From Luzula sylvatica (taxonomy: Eukaryota > Streptophyta > Magnoliopsida > Poales > Juncaceae): a DNA stretch of 64,000 nucleotides. Positions 11,202-24,800 of the stretch are shown in pieces. The position numbers were made by a program, and so were the translations under genes. Position 1 is the first letter of the stretch. Every line of letters begins with the position of its first letter. A model generated the notes under the pieces. That model ran no database searches. It was given only the letters and a program-made list of their open reading frames with translations, and was not told the origin of the DNA. The stretch spans positions 186,001-250,000 of the forward strand of contig CAMPEJ010000007.1 of assembly GCA_946800325.1 (NCBI GenBank), written 5' to 3'.

Positions 11202-14200
11202 GGGGGTTCAAATAACGTATTTTCAGATCATTCGAATCGTATCTTTTACCACCTAACATTTCACCAAAATTTACAAACACTGAGAAAGTTTGATTTTCGA
11301 TTCAAAACAATCTGTTTATGCTTTGGGGAGTTCAAATAACTTATTTTGAGATCATTCGAATCGTATCTTTTACTACATAACATTTCACCAAAATTTACAA
11401 ACACTAAGAAAGTTTGTTTTTCGATTCAAAACAATTTGTTTATGCTTTGGGGAGTTCAAATAACGTATTTTGAGATTATTTGAATCGTATCTTTTACCAC
11501 ATAACATTTCACCAAAATTTACAAACACTAAGAAAGTTTGTTTTTCGATTCAAAACAATCTGTTTATGCTTTGGGGAGTTCAAATAACGTATTTTGAGAT
11601 CATTAGAATCGTATCTTTTACCACATAACATTTCACAAAAATTTACAAACACTAAGAAAGTTTAATTTTCGATTCAAAACAATCTGTTTATGCTTTGGGG
11701 AGTTCAAATAACGTATTTTGAGATCATTTGAATCGTATCTTTTACTACATAACATTTCACCAAAATTTACAAACACTAAGAAAGTTTGTTTTTCGATTCA
11801 AAACAATTTGTTTATGCTTTGGGGAGTTCAAATAACATATTTGTAGATCATTCGAATCGTATCTTTTACCACATAACATTTCACCAAAATTTACAAACAC
11901 TAAGAAAGTTTGTTTTTCGATTCAAAACAATCTGTTTATGCTTTGGGAAGTTCAAATAACGTATTTTGAGATCATTTGAATCGTATCTTTTACCACATAA
12001 CATTTCACCAAAATTTACAAACACTAAGAAAGTTTGTTTTTCGATTCAAAACAATCTGTTTATGCTTTGGGAAGTTCAAATAACGTATTTTGAGATCATT
12101 TGAATCGTATCTTTTACTACATAACATTTCACCAAAATTTACAAACACTAAGAAAGTTTGTTTTTCGATTCAAAACAATTTGTTTATGCTTTGGGGAGTT
12201 CAAATAACATATTTGTAGATCATTCGAATCGTATCTTTTACCACATAACATTTCACCAAAATTTACAAACACTAAGAAAGTTTGTTTTTCGATTCAAAAC
12301 AATCTGTTTATGCTTTGGGAAGTTCAAATAACGTATTTTGAGATCATTTGAATCGTATCTTTTACCACATAACATTTCACCAAAATTTACAAACACTAAG
12401 AAAGTTTGTTTTTCGATTCAAAACAATTTGTTTATGCTATGGGGAGTTCAAATAACATATTTGTAGATCATTCGAATCGTATCTTTTACCACATAACATT
12501 TCACCAAAATTTACAAACACTAAGAAAGTTTGTTTTTCGATTCAAAACAATCTGTTTATGCTTTGGGGAGTTCAAATAACGTATTTTGAGATCATTTGAA
12601 TCGTATCTTTTACCACATAACATTTCACCAAAATTTACAAACACTAAGAAAGTTTGTTTTTCGATTCAAAACAATCTGTTTATGCTTTGGGGAGTTCAAA
12701 TAACGTATTTTGAGATCATTTGAATCGTATCTTTTACCACATAACATTTCACAAAAATTTACAAACACTAAGAAAGTTTAATTTTCGATTCAAAACAATC
12801 TGTTTATGTTTTGGGGAGTTCAAATAACGTATTTTGAGATCATTTGAATCGTATCTTTTACCACATAACATTTCACCAAAATTTACAAACACTAAGAAAG
12901 TTTGTTTTTCGATTCAAAACAATTTGTTTATGCTTTGGGGAGTTCAAATAACGTATTTTTAGATCATTCGAATCGTATCTTTTACCACATAACATTTCAC
13001 CAAAATTTACAAACACTAAGAAAGTTTGTTTTTCGATTCAAAACAATCTGTTTATGCTTTGGGGAGTTCAAATAACGTATTTTGAGATCATTTGAATCGT
13101 ATCTTTTACCACATAACATTTCACAAAATTTACAAACACTAAGAAAGTTTAATTTTCGATTCAAAACAATCTGTTTATGCTTTGGGGAGTTCAAATAACG
13201 TATTTTGAGATCATTTGAGTCGTATCTTTTACTACATAACATTTCATCAAAATTTACAAACACTAAGAAAGTTTGTTTTTCGATTCAAAACAATTTGTTT
13301 ATGCTTTGGGGAGTTCAAATAACATATTTGTAGATCATTCGAATCGTATCTTTTACCACATAACATTTCACCAAAATTTACAAACACTAAGAAAGTTTGT
13401 TTTTCGATTCAAAACAATCTGTTTATGCTCTGGGGAGTTCAAATAACGTATTTTGAGATCATTCGAATCGTATCTTTTACCACATAACATTTCACCAAAA
13501 TTTACAAACACTAAGAAAGTTTGTTTTTCGATTCAAAACAATCTGTTTATGCTTTGGGGAGTTCAAATAACGTATTTTGAGATCATTTGAATCATATCTT
13601 TTACCACATAACATTTCACCAAAATTTACAAACACTAAGAAAGTTTGTTTTTCGATTCAAAACAATTTGTTTATGCTTTGGGGAGTTCAAATAACCTATT
13701 TTTAGATCATTCGAATCGTATCTTTTACCACATAACATTTCACCAAAATTTACAAACACAAAGAAAGTTTGTTTTTCGATTCAAAACAATCTGTTTATGC
13801 TTTGGGGAGTTCAAATAACGTATTTTGAGATCATTTGAATCGTATCTTTTACCACATAACATTTCACCAAAATTTACAAACACTAAGAAAGTTTATTTTT
13901 CGATTCAAAACAATTTGTTTATGCTTTGGGGAGTTCAAATAACGTATTTTGAGATCATTCGAATCGTATCTTTTACCACATAACATTTCACCAAAATTTA
14001 CAAACGCTAAGAAAGTTTGTTTTTCGATTCAAAACAATATGTTTATGCTTTGGGGAGTTCAAATAACGTATTTTGAGATTATTTGAATCGTATCTTTTAC
14101 TACATAACATTTCACCAAAATTTACAAACGCTGAGAAAGTTTGTTTTTCGATTCAAAACAATCTGTTTATGCTTTGGGGAGTTCAAATAACGTATTTTGA

Positions 14201-15163
14201 GAGCATTGGAATCGTATCTTTTACCACATAACATTTCACCAAAATTTACAAACACTGAGAAAGTTTGATTTTCGATTCAAAACAGTCTGTTTATGCTTTG
14301 GGGATTTCAAATAACGTATTTTGAGATCATTCGAATCGTATCTTTTACTACATAACATTTCACCAAAATTTACAAACACTGAGAAAGTTTGTTTTTCGAT
14401 TCAAAACAATCTGTTTATGCTTTGGGGAGTTCAAATAACGTATTTTGAGATCATTCGAATCGTATCTTTTACTACATAACATTTCACCAAAATTTACAAA
14501 CACTGAGAAAGTTTGTTTTTCGATTCAAAACAATCTGTTTATGCTTTGGGGAGTTCAAATAACGTATTTTGAGATCATTGGATTCGTATCTTTTACCACA
14601 TAACATTTCACCAAAATTTACAAACACTAAGAAAGTTTGTTTTTCGATTCAAAACAATCTGTTTATGCTTTGGGGAGTTCAAATAACGTATTTTGAGATC
14701 ATTCGAATCGTATCTTTTACCACATAACATTTTACGAAAATTTACAAACACTAAGAAAGTTTGTTTTTCGATTCAAAACAATCTGTTTATGCTTTGGGGA
14801 GTTCAAATAACGTATTTTGAGATCATTTGAATCGTATCTTTTACCACATAACATTTCACCAAAATTTACAAACACTAAGAAAGTTTGTTTTTCGATTCAA
14901 AACAATTTGTTTATGCTTTGGGGAGTTCAAATAACGTATTTTGAGATCATTCGAATCGTATCTTTTACCACATAACTTTTCACCAAAATTTACAAACGCT
15001 AAGAAAGTTTGTTTTTCGATTCAAAACAATCTGTTTATGCTTTGGGGAGTTCAAATAACGTATTTTGAGATCATTTGAATCGTATCTTTTACTACATAAC
15101 ATTTCACCAAAATTTACAAATGCTGAGAAAGTTTGTTTTTCGATTCAAAACAATTTGTTTATG

Positions 15164-15168
15164 CTTTG
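15164..15168 (+). other. Empty paralogous insertion site of the solo LTR
   Basis: This CTTTG sits in an uninterrupted unit. Its left flank (CATAACTTTTCACC near 14980, then a GCTGAG unit) matches the left flank of the LTR. Its right flank (six G, TTTTCAGATC, CACCTAAC, then CACTGAG with GTTTGATTTT) matches the right flank. Offsets are 5,550 bp on the left and 3,967 bp on the right. The difference, 1,583 bp, equals the LTR (1,578) plus one 5-bp duplication. It therefore looks like the same site without the element. Confidence 0.88.
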
Positions 15169-16450
15169 GGGGGTTCAAATAACGTATTTTCAGATCATTC
15201 GAATCGTATCTTTTACCACCTAACATTTCACCAAAATTTACAAACACTGAGAAAGTTTGATTTTCGATTCAAAACAATCTGTTTACTCTTTGGGGAGTTC
15301 AAATAACTTATTTTGAGATCATTCGAATCGTATCTTTTACTACATAACATTTCACCAAAATTTACAAACACTAAGAAAGTTTGTTTTTCGATTCAAAACA
15401 ATTTGTTTATGCTTTGGGGAGTTCAAATAACGTATTTTGAGATCATTTGAATCGTATCTTTTACCACATAACATTTCACCAAAATTTACAAACACTAAGA
15501 AAGTTTGTTTTTCGATTCAAAACAATCTGTTTATGCTTTGGGGAGTTCAAATAACGTATTTTGAGATCATTTGAATCGTATCTTTTACCACATAACATTT
15601 CACAAAAATTTACAAACACTAAGAAAGTTTAATTTTCGATTCAAAACAATCTGTTTATGCTTTGGGGAGTTCAAATAACGTATTTTGAGATCATTTGAAT
15701 CGTATCTTTTACTACATAACATTTCACCAAAATTTACAAACACTAAGAAAGTTTGTTTTTCGATTCAAAACAATTTGTTTATGCTTTGGGGAGTTCAAAT
15801 AACATATTTGTAGATCATTCGAATCGTATCTTTTACCACATAACATTTCACCAAAATTTACAAACACTAAGAAAGTTTGTTTTTCGATTCAAAACAATCT
15901 GTTTATGCTTTGGGAAGTTCAAATAACGTATTTTGAGATCATTTGAATCGTATCTTTTACCACATAACATTTCACCAAAATTTACAAACACTAAGAAAGT
16001 TTGTTTTTCGATTCAAAACAATTTGTTTATGCTATGGGGAGTTCAAATAACATATTTGTAGATCATTCGAATCGTATTTTTTACCACATAACATTTCACC
16101 AAAATTTACAAACACTAAGAAAGTTTGTTTTTCGATTCAAAACAATCTGTTTATGCTTTGGGGAGTTCAAATAACGTATTTTGAGATCATTTGAATCGTA
16201 TCTTTTACCACATAACATTTCACCAAAATTTACAAACACTAAAAAAGTTTGTTTTTCGATTCAAAACAATCTGTTTATGCTTTGGGGAGTTCAAATAACG
16301 TATTTTGAGATCATTTGAATCGTATCTTTTACCACATAACATTTCACAAAAATTTACAAACACTAAGAAAGTTTAATTTTCGATTCAAAACAATCTGTTT
16401 ATGTTTTGGGGAGTTCAAATAACGTATTTTGAGATCATTTGAATCGTATC

Positions 16451-18929
16451 TTTTACCACATAACATTTCACCAAAATTTACAAACACTAAGAAAGTTTGT
16501 TTTTCGATTCAAAACAATTTGTTTATGCTTTGGGGAGTTCAAATAACGTATTTTTAGATCATTCGAATCGTATCTTTTACCACATAACATTTCACCAAAA
16601 TTTACAAACACTAAGAAAGTTTGTTTTTCGATTCAAAACAATCTGTTTATGCTTTGGGGAGTTCAAATAACATATTTTGAGATCATTTGAATCGTATCTT
16701 TTACCACATAACATTTCACAAAATTTACAAACACTAAGAAAGTTTAATTTTCGATTCAAAACAATCTGTTTATGCTTTGGGGAGTTCAAATAACGTATTT
16801 TGAGATCATTTGAGTCGTATCTTTTACTACATAACATTTCATCAAAATTTACAAACACTAAGAAAGTTTGTTTTTCGATTCAAAACAATTTGTTTATGCT
16901 TTGGGGAGTTCAAATAACATATTTGTAGATCATTCGAATCGTATCTTTTACCACATAACATTTCACCAAAATTTACAAACACTAAGAAAGTTTGTTTTTC
17001 GATTCAAAACAATCTGTTTATGCTCTGGGGAGTTCAAATAACGTATTTTGAGATCATTCGAATCGTATCTTTTACCACATAACATTTCACCAAAATTTAC
17101 AAACACTAAGAAAGTTTGTTTTTCGATTCAAAACAATCTGTTTATGCTTTGGGGAGTTCAAATAACGTATTTTGAGATCATTTGAATCATATCTTTTACC
17201 ACATAACATTTCACCAAAATTTACAAACACTAAGAAAGTTTGTTTTTCGATTCAAAACAATTTGGTTATGCTTTGGGGAGTTCAAATAACCTATTTTTAG
17301 ATCATTCGAATCGTATCTTTTACCACATAACATTTCACCAAAATTTACAAACACTAAGAAAGTTTGTTTTTCGATTCAAAACAATCTGTTTATGCTTTGG
17401 GGAGTTCAAATAACGTATTTTGAGATCATTGGAATCGTATCTTTTACCACATAACATTTCACCAAAATTTACAAACACTAAGAAAGTTTGTTTTTCGATT
17501 CAAAACAATTTGTTTATGCTTTGGGGAGTTCAAATAACGTATTTTGAGATCATTTGAATCGTATCTTTTACCACATAACATTTCACCAGAATTTACAAAC
17601 GCTAAGAAAGTTTGTTTTTCGATTCAAAACAATATGTTTATGCTTTGGGGAGTTCAAATAACGTATTTTGAGATCATTTGAATCGTATCTTTTACCACAT
17701 AACATTTCACCAAAATTTACAAACACTAAGAAAGTTTGTTTTTCGATTCAAAACAATTTGTTTATGCTTTGGGGAGTTCAAATAACGTATTTTTAGATCA
17801 TTCGAATCGTATCTTTTACCACATAACATTTCACCAAAATTTACAAACACTAAGAAAGTTTGTTTTTCGATTCAAAACAATCTGTTTATGCTTTGGGGAG
17901 TTCAAATAACGTATTTTGAGATCATTTGAATCGTATCTTTTACCACATAACATTTCACAAAATTTACAAACACTAAGAAAGTTTAATTTTCGATTCAAAA
18001 CAATCTGTTTATGCTTTGGGGAGTTCAAATAACGTATTTTGAGATCATTTGAGTCGTATCTTTTACTACATAACATTTCATCAAAATTTACAAACACTAA
18101 GAAAGTTTGTTTTTCGATTCAAAACAATTTGTTTATGCTTTGGGGAGTTCAAATAACATATTTGTAGATCATTCGAATCGTATCTTTTACCACATAACAT
18201 TTCACCAAAATTTACAAACACTAAGAAAGTTTGTTTTTCGATTCAAAACAATCTGTTTATGCTCTGGGGAGTTCAAATAACGTATTTTGAGATCATTCGA
18301 ATCGTATCTTTTACCACATAACATTTCACCAAAATTTACAAACACTAAGAAAGTTTGTTTTTCGATTCAAAACAATCTGTTTATGCTTTGGGGAGTTCAA
18401 ATAACGTATTTTGAGATCATTTGAATCATATCTTTTACCACATAACATTTCACCAAAATTTACAAACACTAAGAAAGTTTGTTTTTCGATTCAAAACAAT
18501 TTGGTTATGCTTTGGGGAGTTCAAATAACCTATTTTTAGATCATTCGAATCGTATCTTTTACCACATAACATTTCACCAAAATTTACAAACACTAAGAAA
18601 GTTTGTTTTTCGATTCAAAACAATCTGTTTATGCTTTGGGGAGTTCAAATAACGTATTTTGAGATCATTGGAATCGTATCTTTTACCACATAACATTTCA
18701 CCAAAATTTACAAACACTAAGAAAGTTTGTTTTTCGATTCAAAACAATTTGTTTATGCTTTGGGGAGTTCAAATAACGTATTTTGAGATCATTCGAATCG
18801 TATCTTTTACCACATAACATTTCACCAGAATTTACAAACGCTAAGAAAGTTTGTTTTTCGATTCAAAACAATATGTTTATGCTTTGGGGAGTTCAAATAA
18901 CGTATTTTGAGATCATTTGAATCGTATCT
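16451..18929 (+). repeat. Tandem 10-monomer duplication (1,239-bp period)
   Basis: Units from about 16451-17690 repeat at about 17690-18929. Markers fall 1,239 bp apart: the 1-bp-deleted CACAAAATTT unit (about 16717 and 17956), TTTGGTTATG (17261 and 18500) and CACCAGAATTT (about 17584 and 18823). The offset is ten units minus the single base lost in the deleted unit. The copies are nearly identical, so the event looks recent. Confidence 0.85.
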
Positions 18930-21862
18930 TTTACTACATAACATTTCACCAAAATTTACAAACTCTGAGAAAGTTTGTTTTTCGATTCAAAACAATCTGT
19001 TTATGCTTTGGGGAGTTCAAATAACGTATTTTGAGATCATTGGAATCGTATCTTTTACCACATAACATTTCACCAAAATTTACAAACACTGAGAAAGTTT
19101 GATTTTCGATTCAAAACAGTCTGTTTATGCTTTGGGGAGTTCAAATAACGTATTTTGAGATCATTCGAATCGTATCTTTTACTACATAACATTTCACCAA
19201 AATTTACAAACACTGAGAAAGTTTGTTTTTCGATTCAAAACAATCTGTTTATGTTTTGGGGAGTTCAAATAACGTATTTTGAGATCATTCGAATCGTATC
19301 TTTTACTACATAACATTTCACCAAAATTTACAAACACTCAGAAAGTTTGTTTTTCGATTCAAAACAATTTGTTTATGCTTTGGGGAGTTCAAATAACGTA
19401 TTTTGAGATCATTTGAATCGTATCTTTTACCACATAACATTTCACCAAAATTTACAAACTCTAAGAAAGTTTGTTTTTCGATTCAAAACAATCTGTTTAT
19501 GCTTTGTGGAGTTCAAATAACGTATTTTGAGATCATTTGAATCGTATCTTTTACCACATAACATTTCACAAAAATTTACAAACACTAAGAAAGTTTACTT
19601 TTCGATTCAAAACAATCTGTTTATGCCTTGGGGAGTTCAAATAACATATTTTGAGATCATTTGAATCGTATCTTTTACCACATAACATTTCACCAAAATT
19701 TACAAACACTGAGAAAGTTTGATTTTCGATTCAAAACAATCTGTTTATGCTTTGGGGAGTTCAAATAACGTATTTTGAGATCATTCGAATCGTATCTTTT
19801 ACTACATAACATTTCACCAAAATTTACAAACACTGAGAAAGTTTGTTTTTCGATTCAAAACAATTTGTTTATGCTTTGGGGAGTTCAAATAACGTATTTT
19901 GAGATCATTCGAATCGTATCTTTTACCACATAACATTTCACCAAAATTTACAAACACTAAGAAAGTTTGTTTTTCGATTCAAAACAATCTGTTTATGCTT
20001 TGGGGATCTCAAATAACATATTTTGAGATCATTGGAATCGTATCTTTTACTACATAACATTTCACCAAAATTTACAAACACTAAGAAAGTTTGTTTTTCG
20101 ATTCAAAACAATCTGTTTATGCTTTGGGGAGTTCAAATAACTTATTTTGAGATCATTGGAATCGTATCTTTTACCACATAACATTTCACAAAAATTTACA
20201 AACACTAAGAAAGTTTGTTTTTCGATTCAAAACAATCTGTTTATGCTTTGGTGAGTTCAAATAACTTATTTTGAGATCATTTGAATCGTATCTTTTACCA
20301 CATAACATTTCACCAAACTTTACAAACACTAAGAAAGTTTGTTTTTCGATTCAAAACAATCTGTTTATGCTTTGGGGAGTTCAAATAACGTATTTTGAGA
20401 TCATTTGAATCGTATCTTTTAACACATAACATTTCACCAAAATTTACAAACACTAAGAAAGTTTGTTTTTCGATTCAAAACAATCTGTTTATGCTTTGGG
20501 GAGTTCAAATAACGTATTTTGAGATCATTTGAATCGTATCTTTTACCACATAACATTTCACCAAAATTTACAAACACTGAGAAAGTTTGATTTTCGATTC
20601 AAAACAATCTGTTTATGCTTTGGGTAGTTCAAATAACGTATTTTGAGATCATTTGAATCGTATCTTTTACTACATAACATTTCACCAAAATTTACAAACA
20701 CTAAGAAAGTTTGTTTTTCGATTCAAAACAATTTGTTTATGCTTTGGGGAGTTCAAATAACGTATTTTGAGATCATTCGAATCGTATCTTTTACCACATA
20801 ACATTTCACCAAAATTTACAAACACTAAGAAAGTTTGTTTTTCGATTCAAAACAATCTGTTTGTGCTTTGGGGAGTTCAAATAACGTATTTTGAGATCAT
20901 TGGAATCGTATCTTTTACTACATAACATTTCACCAAAATTTACAAACACTAAGAAAGTTTGTTTTTCGATTCAAAACAATCTGTTTATGCTTTGGGGAGT
21001 TCAAATAACGTATTTTGAGATCATTTGAATCGTATCTTTTACCACATAACATTTCACCAAAATTTACAAACACTAAGAAAGTTTGTTTTTCGATTCAAAA
21101 CAATCTGTTTATGCTTTGGGGAGTTCAAATAACGTATTTTGAGATCATTTGAATCGTATCTTTTACCACATAACATTTCACAAAAATTTACAAACACTAA
21201 GAAAGTTTAATTTTCGATTCAAAACAATCTGTATATGCTTTGGGGAGTTCAAATAACGTATTTTGAGATCATTTGAATCGTATCTTTTACTACATAACAT
21301 TTCACCAAAATTTACAAACACTAAGAAATTTTGTTTTTCGATTCAAAACAATTTGTTTATGCTTTGGGGAGTTCAAATAACATATTTGTAGATCATTCGA
21401 ATCGTATCTTTTACCACATAGCATTTCACCAAAATTTACAAACACTAAGAAAGTTTGTTTTTCGATTCAAAACAATCTGTTTATGTTTTGGGGAGTTCAA
21501 ATAACGTATTTTGAGATCATTTGAATCGTATCTTTTACCACATAACATTTCACCAAAATTTACAAACACTAAGAAAGTTTGTTTTTCGATTCAAAACAAT
21601 CTGTTTATGCTTTGGGGAGTTCAAATAACGTATATTGAGATCATTCGAATCGTACCTTTTACCACATAACATTTCACCAAAATTTACAAACACTAAGAAA
21701 GTTTGTTTTTCGATTCAAAACAATCTGTTTATGCTTTGGGGAGTTCAAATAACGTATTTTGAGATCATTTGAATCGTATCTTTTACTACATAACATTTCA
21801 CCAAAATTTACAAACACTAAGAAAGTTTGTTTTTCGATTCAAAACAATCTGTTTATGCTTTG
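18714..21862 (+). repeat. Displaced third copy of the 25-monomer block
   Basis: About 3.15 kb here matches 5850-8998 at a constant offset of 12,863-12,864 bp. Shared markers: CACTCAG (6472 and 19335), TGCCTTGGGG, GGATCTC (about 7141 and 20004), TTTGGTGAG, CAAACTTTAC, CATAGCATTTC and TATATTGAGATC with TCGTACC (8767 and 21631). The solo LTR accounts for part of the offset; the rest is close to 91 units. The 1-bp loss at 8186 is absent here, which explains the 1-bp shift in offset. The block shows that duplicated segments lie more than 12 kb apart, not only side by side. Confidence 0.82.
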
Positions 21863-24800
21863 GGGATCTCAAATAACATATTTTGAGATCATTGGAATCG
21901 TATCTTTTACTACATAACATTTCACCAAAATTTACAAACACTAAGAAAGTTTGTTTTTCGATTCAAAACAATCTGTTTATGCTTTGGGGATCTCAAATAA
22001 CATATTTTGAGATCATTGGAATCGTATCTTTTACTACATAACATTTCACCAGAATTTACAAACACTAAGAAAGTTTGTTTTTCGATTCAAAACAATCAGT
22101 TTATGGTTTGGGGAGTTCAAATAACGTATTTTGAGATCATTGGAATCGTATCTTTTACTACATAACATTTCACCAAAATTTACAAACACTAAGAAAGTTT
22201 GTTTTTCGATTCAAAACAATCTGTTTATGCTTTGGGGAGTTCAAATAACGTATATTGAGATCATTCGAATCGTACCTTTTACCACATAACATTTCACCAA
22301 AATTTACAAACACTAAGAAAGTTTGTTTTTCGATTCAAAACAATCTGTTTATGCTTTGGGGAGTTCAAATAACGTATTTTGAGATCATTTGAATCGTATC
22401 TTTTACTACATAACATTTCACCAAAATTTACAAACACTAAGAAAGTTTGTTTTTCGATTCAAAACAATCTGTTTATGCTTTGGGGATCTCAAATAACATA
22501 TTTTGAGATCATTGGAATCGTATCTTTTACTACATAAAATTTCACCAAAATTTACAAACACTAAGAAAGTTTGTTGTTCGATTCAAAACAATCTGTTTAT
22601 GCTTTGGGGAGTTCAAATAACTTATTTTGAGATCATTGGAATCGTATCTTTTACCACATAACATTTCACAAAAATTTACAAACACTAAGAAAGTTTGTTT
22701 TTCGATTCAAAACAATCTGTTTATGCTTTGGTGAGTTCAAATAACTTATTTTGAGATCATTTGAATCGTATCTTTTACCACATAACATTTCACCAAACTT
22801 TACAAACACTAAGAAAGTTTGTTTTTCGATTCAAAACAATCTGTTTATGCTTTGGGGAGTTCAAATAACGTATTTTGAGATCATTTGAATCGTATCTTTT
22901 AATACATAACATTTCACCAAAATTTACAAACACTAAGAAATTTTGTTTTTCGATTCAAAACAATCTGTTTATGCTTTGGGGAGTTCAAATAACGTATTTT
23001 GAGATCATTTGAATCGTATCTTTTACCACATAACATTTCACCAAAATTTACAAACACTGAGAAAGTTTGATTTTCGATTCAAAACAATCTGTTTATGCTT
23101 TGGGTAGTTCAAATAACGTATTTTGAGATCATTTGAATCGTATCTTTTACTACATAACATTTCACCAAAATTTACAAACACTAAGAAAGTTTGTTTTTCG
23201 ATTCAAAACAATTTGTTTATGCTTTGGGGAGTTCAAATAACGTATTTTGAGATCATTCGAATCGTATCTTTTACCACATAACATTTCACCAAAATTTACA
23301 AACACTAAGAAAGTTTGTTTTTCGATTCAAAACAATCTGTTTGTGCTTTGGGGAGTTCAAATAACGTATTTTGAGATCATTGGAATCGTATCTTTTACTA
23401 CATAACATTTCACCAAAATTTACAAACACTAAGAAAGTTTGTTTTTCGATTCAAAACAATCTGTTTATGCTTTGGGGAGTTCAAATAACGTATTTTGAGA
23501 TCATTTGAATCGTATCTTTTACCACATAACATTTCACCAAAATTTACAAACACTAAGAAAGTTTGTTTTTCGATTCAAAACAATCTGTTTATGCTTTGGG
23601 GAGTTCAAATAACGTATTTTGAGATCATTTGAATCGTATCTTTTACCACATAACATTTCACAAAAATTTACAAACACTAAGAAAGTTTAATTTTCGATTC
23701 AAAACAATCTGTTTATGCTTTGGGGAGTTCAAATAACGTATTTTGAGATCATTTGAATCGTATCTTTTACTACATAACATTTCACCAAAATTTACAAACA
23801 CTAAGAAATTTTGTTTTTCGATTCAAAACAATTTGTTTATGCTTTGGGGAGTTCAAATAACATATTTGTAGATCATTCGAATCGTATCTTTTACCACATA
23901 GCATTTCACCAAAATTTACAAACACTAAGAAAGTTTGTTTTTCGATTCAAAACAATCTGTTTATGTTTTGGGGAGTTCAAATAACGTATTTTGAGATCAT
24001 TTGAATCGTATCTTTTACCACATAACATTTCACCAAAATTTACAAACACTAAGAAAGTTTGTTTTTCGATTCAAAACAATCTGTTTATGCTTTGGGGAGT
24101 TCAAATAACGTATATTGAGATCATTCGAATCGTACCTTTTACCACATAACATTTCACCAAAATTTACAAACACTAAGAAAGTTTGTTTTTCGATTCAAAA
24201 CAATCTGTTTATGCTTTGGGGAGTTCAAATAACGTATTTTGAGATCATTTGAATCGTATCTTTTACTACATAACATTTCACCAAAATTTACAAACACTAA
24301 GAAAGTTTGTTTTTCGATTCAAAACAATCTGTTTATGCTTTGGGGATCTCAAATAACATATTTTGAGATCATTGGAATCGTATCTTTTACTACATAACAT
24401 TTCACCAAAATTTACAAACACTAAGAAAGTTTGTTTTTCGACTCAAAACAATCTGTTTATGCTTTGGGGATCTCAAATAACATATTTTGAGATCATTGGA
24501 ATCGTATCTTTTACTACATAACATTTCACCAAAATTTACAAAAACTAAGAAAGTTTGTTTTTCGATTCAAAACAATCTGTTTATGCTTTGGGGAGTTCAA
24601 ATAACGTATTTTGAGATCATTGGAATCGTATCTTTTACTACATAACATTTCACCAAAATTTACAAACACTAAGAAAGTTTGTTTTTCGATTCAAAACAAT
24701 CTGTTTATGCTTTGGGGAGTTCAAATAACGTATATTGAGATCATTCGAATCGTACCTTTTACCACATAACATTTCACCAAAATTTACAAACACTAAGAAA

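Larger units (their letters stand above)
11197..17690 (+). repeat. 32-monomer block (3,967 bp) and its shorter repeat
   Basis: The run beginning at 11197 restarts at 15164, 3,967 bp later (32 units less 1 bp). Shared private variants include six G before TTC, TTTTCAGATC, CACCTAAC, GGGAAGTTC and GCTATGGGG. The second copy is three units shorter: GGGAAGTTC occurs three times in the first copy (about 11945, 12069, 12317) but once in the second (about 15914). Downstream markers are therefore 3,595 bp apart, for example the 1-bp-deleted unit at about 13123 and 16717. A three-unit gain in copy one or loss in copy two explains this. After about 17690 the second copy passes into its own 10-unit duplication. 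Confidence 0.85.

Noticed and set aside
12997..13263. Minus-strand 88-codon frame, repeated at 16592-16858 and 17831-18097
   Set aside because: All three lie on the same duplicated units with a 1-bp deletion that joins two open phases. Near-identity reflects DNA duplication, not protein constraint.
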